DNA from: Viscum album
Lineage: Eukaryota > Streptophyta > Magnoliopsida > Santalales > Viscaceae
Assembly: GCA_963277665.1 (NCBI GenBank)
Contig: OY728133.1
Location: 391,233,962 to 391,297,961, forward strand
Reading direction: 5' to 3'
DNA length: 64,000 nt
Under the pieces are notes generated by a model. The model was given only the letters and a program-made list of their open reading frames with translations, was not told the origin of the DNA and made no database searches. Positions 61,781-64,000 of this stretch are shown here, piece after piece. Within the stretch, counting starts at the first letter, position 1; each line of letters begins with the position of its first letter. The position numbers and the translations under genes were made by a program.

Positions 61781-62081
61781 ACTTCATAAGAATTTCATTA
61801 TGGAAAATTAGAAACCGAGTTCCACACCAATTTTAGTGGGAACTAAGAGGACTAAAAATGAAGTATGTAAGGAAGTTGACTCAAAATTGTTTTAGAAACT
61901 GATTAAAAAATTGTTCTAATTGACCACCTCAAGACCTGCAATCTTCTATGTTGTTACCCCATGTGAAACATTTTAGCGTGTTCCAAAAGATTCAAATATA
62001 TTTTCTAGAAAACATATTTACATATATATCAAAGGAATAAAAATTTTCTGAACTAGGTATTATAGGTGATAAAGTATTAAC

Positions 62082-62561
62082 ATGTTTTGGTATTTAGATG
62101 TTGATCGGGAAGGAGATGTTGATGATAGAAGATCCACATCTGGTGGGGGTATTCATTCTGGGAAAAATTGTGTTAGTTGGCATAAAAATAAACAAAATTC
62201 CATGACTCTTAGTATGGATGAATATGAGTATATCTCTACCACTAAATATTCTACCCAACTTATGTGGATGATGATTCAATTGGAATACTTACTTTTTGAA
62301 GTAAAGTTACCCATGATCTTGTGTTGTGATAATAAAAGTCAAATAAACCTTATAAGAAATCCACTACAATATTATCATTCAAAAAAAATTAATAAAAAAT
62401 ATAATTTCATCAAAAAGTATGAAGAGAACAATGAATTGAAGCTGCAATATATACCTTTATCAGAGCAACTTGCTAACATATTCAAAACACCTTTACTGAA
62501 GGATTTATTTTACAAATTGAGGTTTAAAATGGGTTTCAAACCTCTTTATCATCAAGGATGA
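62082..62561 (+). pseudogene. SIRE-like RNase H, 159 codons open
   Basis: This is the longest open frame in the window after the gypsy gag. It contains RRSTSGGGIHSGKNCVSWH and KQNSMTLSMDEYEYISTTKY (family S-L-S-T-A-E-A-E-Y), with CCDNKSQINLIRNPLQYYHS (family C-D-N-x-S-A-I-x-I-x-x-N-P-V-x-H-S-R-T). Then come KKYNFIKKY and QYIPLSEQLANIFKTPL (family F-V-x-T-x-x-Q-L-A-D-I-F-T-K-P-L). The earlier D-A-D position lies just upstream. It closes at 62,561 with YKLRFKMGF (family F-x-x-L-R-x-x-L-G). Confidence 0.92.
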
Positions 62562-62973
62562 GGTATCTGTTTATGCCGCCTCACTCATATTTTCTTTGGA
62601 TAGTCTTGTTAGGGGTATTTTTTCATAAATATATCCATTTATATGGGCTAAACTTTTTAAGTAAGCATGAATAAAGGGGGAGTGGTGGGTAAGATTTGAA
62701 TTCAACATGTAAATTTTTGAAATATTCAAATATTTTTTTGGAGTGGTTATATAAAATTCATGCTTACAGTAAAGTGGAAGAAGTGAATAAATTAGTGAAT
62801 AAAAGATGAGGAAGTTTGATGTGTCACTACTTTTGGCCTGCATGGTTTTTCTTTCAGTGATTATTGTTTTCAACAATGAGCAAGCTCATGTAGTCTTAGA
62901 TTTTTTGATATGTAATCTATATATTAAGGTTATGAAATTAAGTGATTTATGATCCTTGGATGACAACAATATC
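62562..62973 (+). other. Spacer between RNase H and 3' LTR
   Basis: About 410 bases with no motif. SIRE elements may carry an extra envelope-like ORF here; none is visible. The 101-codon minus-strand ORF at 62,571-62,876 has no recognisable feature. Confidence 0.5.
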
Positions 62974-62986
62974 CAAATGGGGTTAT
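62974..62986 (+). other. Polypurine-like tract of the SIRE-like element
   Basis: CCAAATGGGGTTA, directly before the LTR start TTTTGGGACCATG. Confidence 0.6.
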
Positions 62987-64000
62987 TTTTGGGACCATGT
63001 TTTTTGGAATAAGGTTGTACTAAAAGAATTTTCTTTTTCTGTTAAGGAAATTTCAAAGAAGAAATAAATACACTTTTTAAATGTTGTTGATCAAATTCAC
63101 AATCATATTCAAGAGATCAAACTCAAAATTTTTGATAAATTCTATCAGTTTGTGAAGAATTTTTCTAGAATAAATGGTCCGTCGAATTCTCCTTGGGTTC
63201 AAATTATTTTTTATCTCAGTGAGGATCAGAGTCTAAATGGGTCTGAAGAAAATATGATTATGCTTTGATAATATTGGAATTATCATCAATCATAAGTAAT
63301 CTGTAAAACCTATGATGAAATAATAGTGAAGAAAATGTGGAGAAAAGTGCTTCCTATCAAATTGTGGTTCAAAACGAGAGAATAAATAAGCTTTTAGAAG
63401 GATAAGAAGCTATAATTCATTCCATTGAAAGTTAAATAATGATAATGTTGATCTTAAATATTCCCAGAGTCAATAGTAATTCATTATAACAAGTAGATGT
63501 TTTTTTAAATAAGAATGTTAAAACTTACCAGTCTCAATTCAATGGTGTGAGATCACTTGATACAGAATTGTTTGAAGGGTGTGGATTTTTGTTTAGGACG
63601 TTTGAAGATATAGTTGAAAGTTTTCAGTTAGGAAAACAATCCATTAGATAATATTATTTAGATAAAAAAATGATGGGTATTTTAATAAAAAAAATATAAG
63701 ATGCAGGTAAGGAAATAAGTTGTTTCTAACATAGATATGATGGACTCATTGTTCCATCGATCATTAGAGTGATCATGAAACTGATTCTTAAGACTCAGTG
63801 ATAGTTGAAAAGTAATTTATATGGAAAATTTTCTTATTGAGAGTTGTTTGGACGAATTAAAAAGGAAATTATTAGATTTTATTTAATTAATGTATGGAAG
63901 AAAGCTAGAGACCAATCAATAATGTATTCAACCATTTTAATCAAGATGAATTTTTTTTCTTTTCATGTAGGTCAAGAAAGAAAGATAAACTATGATATAT
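62987..64000 (+). repeat. 3' LTR of the SIRE-like element, partial
   Basis: Collinear with 54,774 to about 55,800 and cut by the window end, so the TATA box and R-U5 are outside. Starts TT instead of TG. Confidence 0.82.

Larger units (their letters stand above)
54774..64000 (+). mobile_element. Ty1/copia element, SIRE/Maximus-like, truncated by window end
   Basis: 5' LTR (54,774 to about 57,280), gag with UBN2-like capsid and zinc knuckle, protease remnant, integrase, RT with intact Y-I-D-D, RNase H, a polypurine-like tract and the first about 1.0 kb of a 3' LTR. The copia order is clear. The gag type, the R-R-S-T-S-G-G...N-x-V-S-W RNase H and the long LTRs point to the SIRE/Maximus lineage. 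LTR copies agree at about 70% by eye, and stops are frequent. The end of the element lies beyond 64,000. Confidence 0.85.

Noticed and set aside
62571..62876. Envelope-like or accessory ORF of the SIRE-like element.
   Set aside because: The only long frame is on the opposite strand and has no signal peptide, membrane or coiled-coil pattern that I could defend.
1..64000. tRNA genes, rRNA genes, organelle inserts, CRISPR arrays.
   Set aside because: Only tRNA-complementary primer-binding sites were found; no cloverleaf with A and B boxes, no rRNA-like conserved blocks, and no regular repeat-spacer array.

Overview
This window looks like a gene-free stretch of a large, repeat-rich plant nuclear genome. 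It is very A+T rich by eye and poor in CpG. I could recognise no host gene, tRNA, rRNA or CRISPR array. Every protein motif I could identify belongs to an LTR retrotransposon of the Ty3/gypsy or Ty1/copia type, mostly broken by stops and frameshifts. The initiator-Met tRNA primer-binding sites, the chromodomain integrase, the long LTRs and the UBN2-type gag are all typical of plant elements. The species cannot be named from this sequence.

The best-resolved part is a three-level nest spanning about 7.8-36.3 kb. The oldest layer is a Ty1/copia element on the minus strand. Its RNase H, RT and integrase C-terminal part lie at 7.9-10.06 kb, and the rest of its integrase and gag lie at 33.04-36.3 kb. 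Into its integrase gene jumped a plus-strand copia element (10,057-33,032; target duplication GAAGT on both sides; LTRs about 2.02 kb). Into the 5' LTR of that copia jumped a minus-strand Del/Tekay-like Ty3/gypsy chromovirus (10,625-23,294; target duplication GAAAG on both sides; LTRs about 3.98 kb). LTR divergence agrees with this order: about 11-12% by eye for the youngest element and roughly 25% for the copia it entered, while the oldest layer is readable only as motif fragments.

Right of the nest lies a second gypsy chromovirus on the plus strand (about 36,366-43,902). Its LTRs are about 2.85 kb and carry many interspersed ATAAGGGTAA-like words; its interior is only 1.8 kb, with protease, RT and RNase H deleted. 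Next comes a probable old LTR in minus orientation (about 44.4-47.4 kb). A pair of diverged direct repeats follows (about 47.4-49.2 and 51.9-53.6 kb), probably LTRs of an element with no recognisable coding sequence. The right end holds a SIRE/Maximus-like copia element on the plus strand from about 54,774; its 3' LTR runs off the window. The left end (1-7.8 kb) holds LTR-like remnants.

No gene set works together here: each retroelement once encoded its own gag-protease-integrase-RT-RNase H machinery, and none now has an intact reading frame. I found no convincing undescribed biological system. The points worth a second look are the clean nesting with a preserved empty site, LTR-conserved inverted repeats and repeated CpG-rich motifs, and the unexplained direct-repeat pair.
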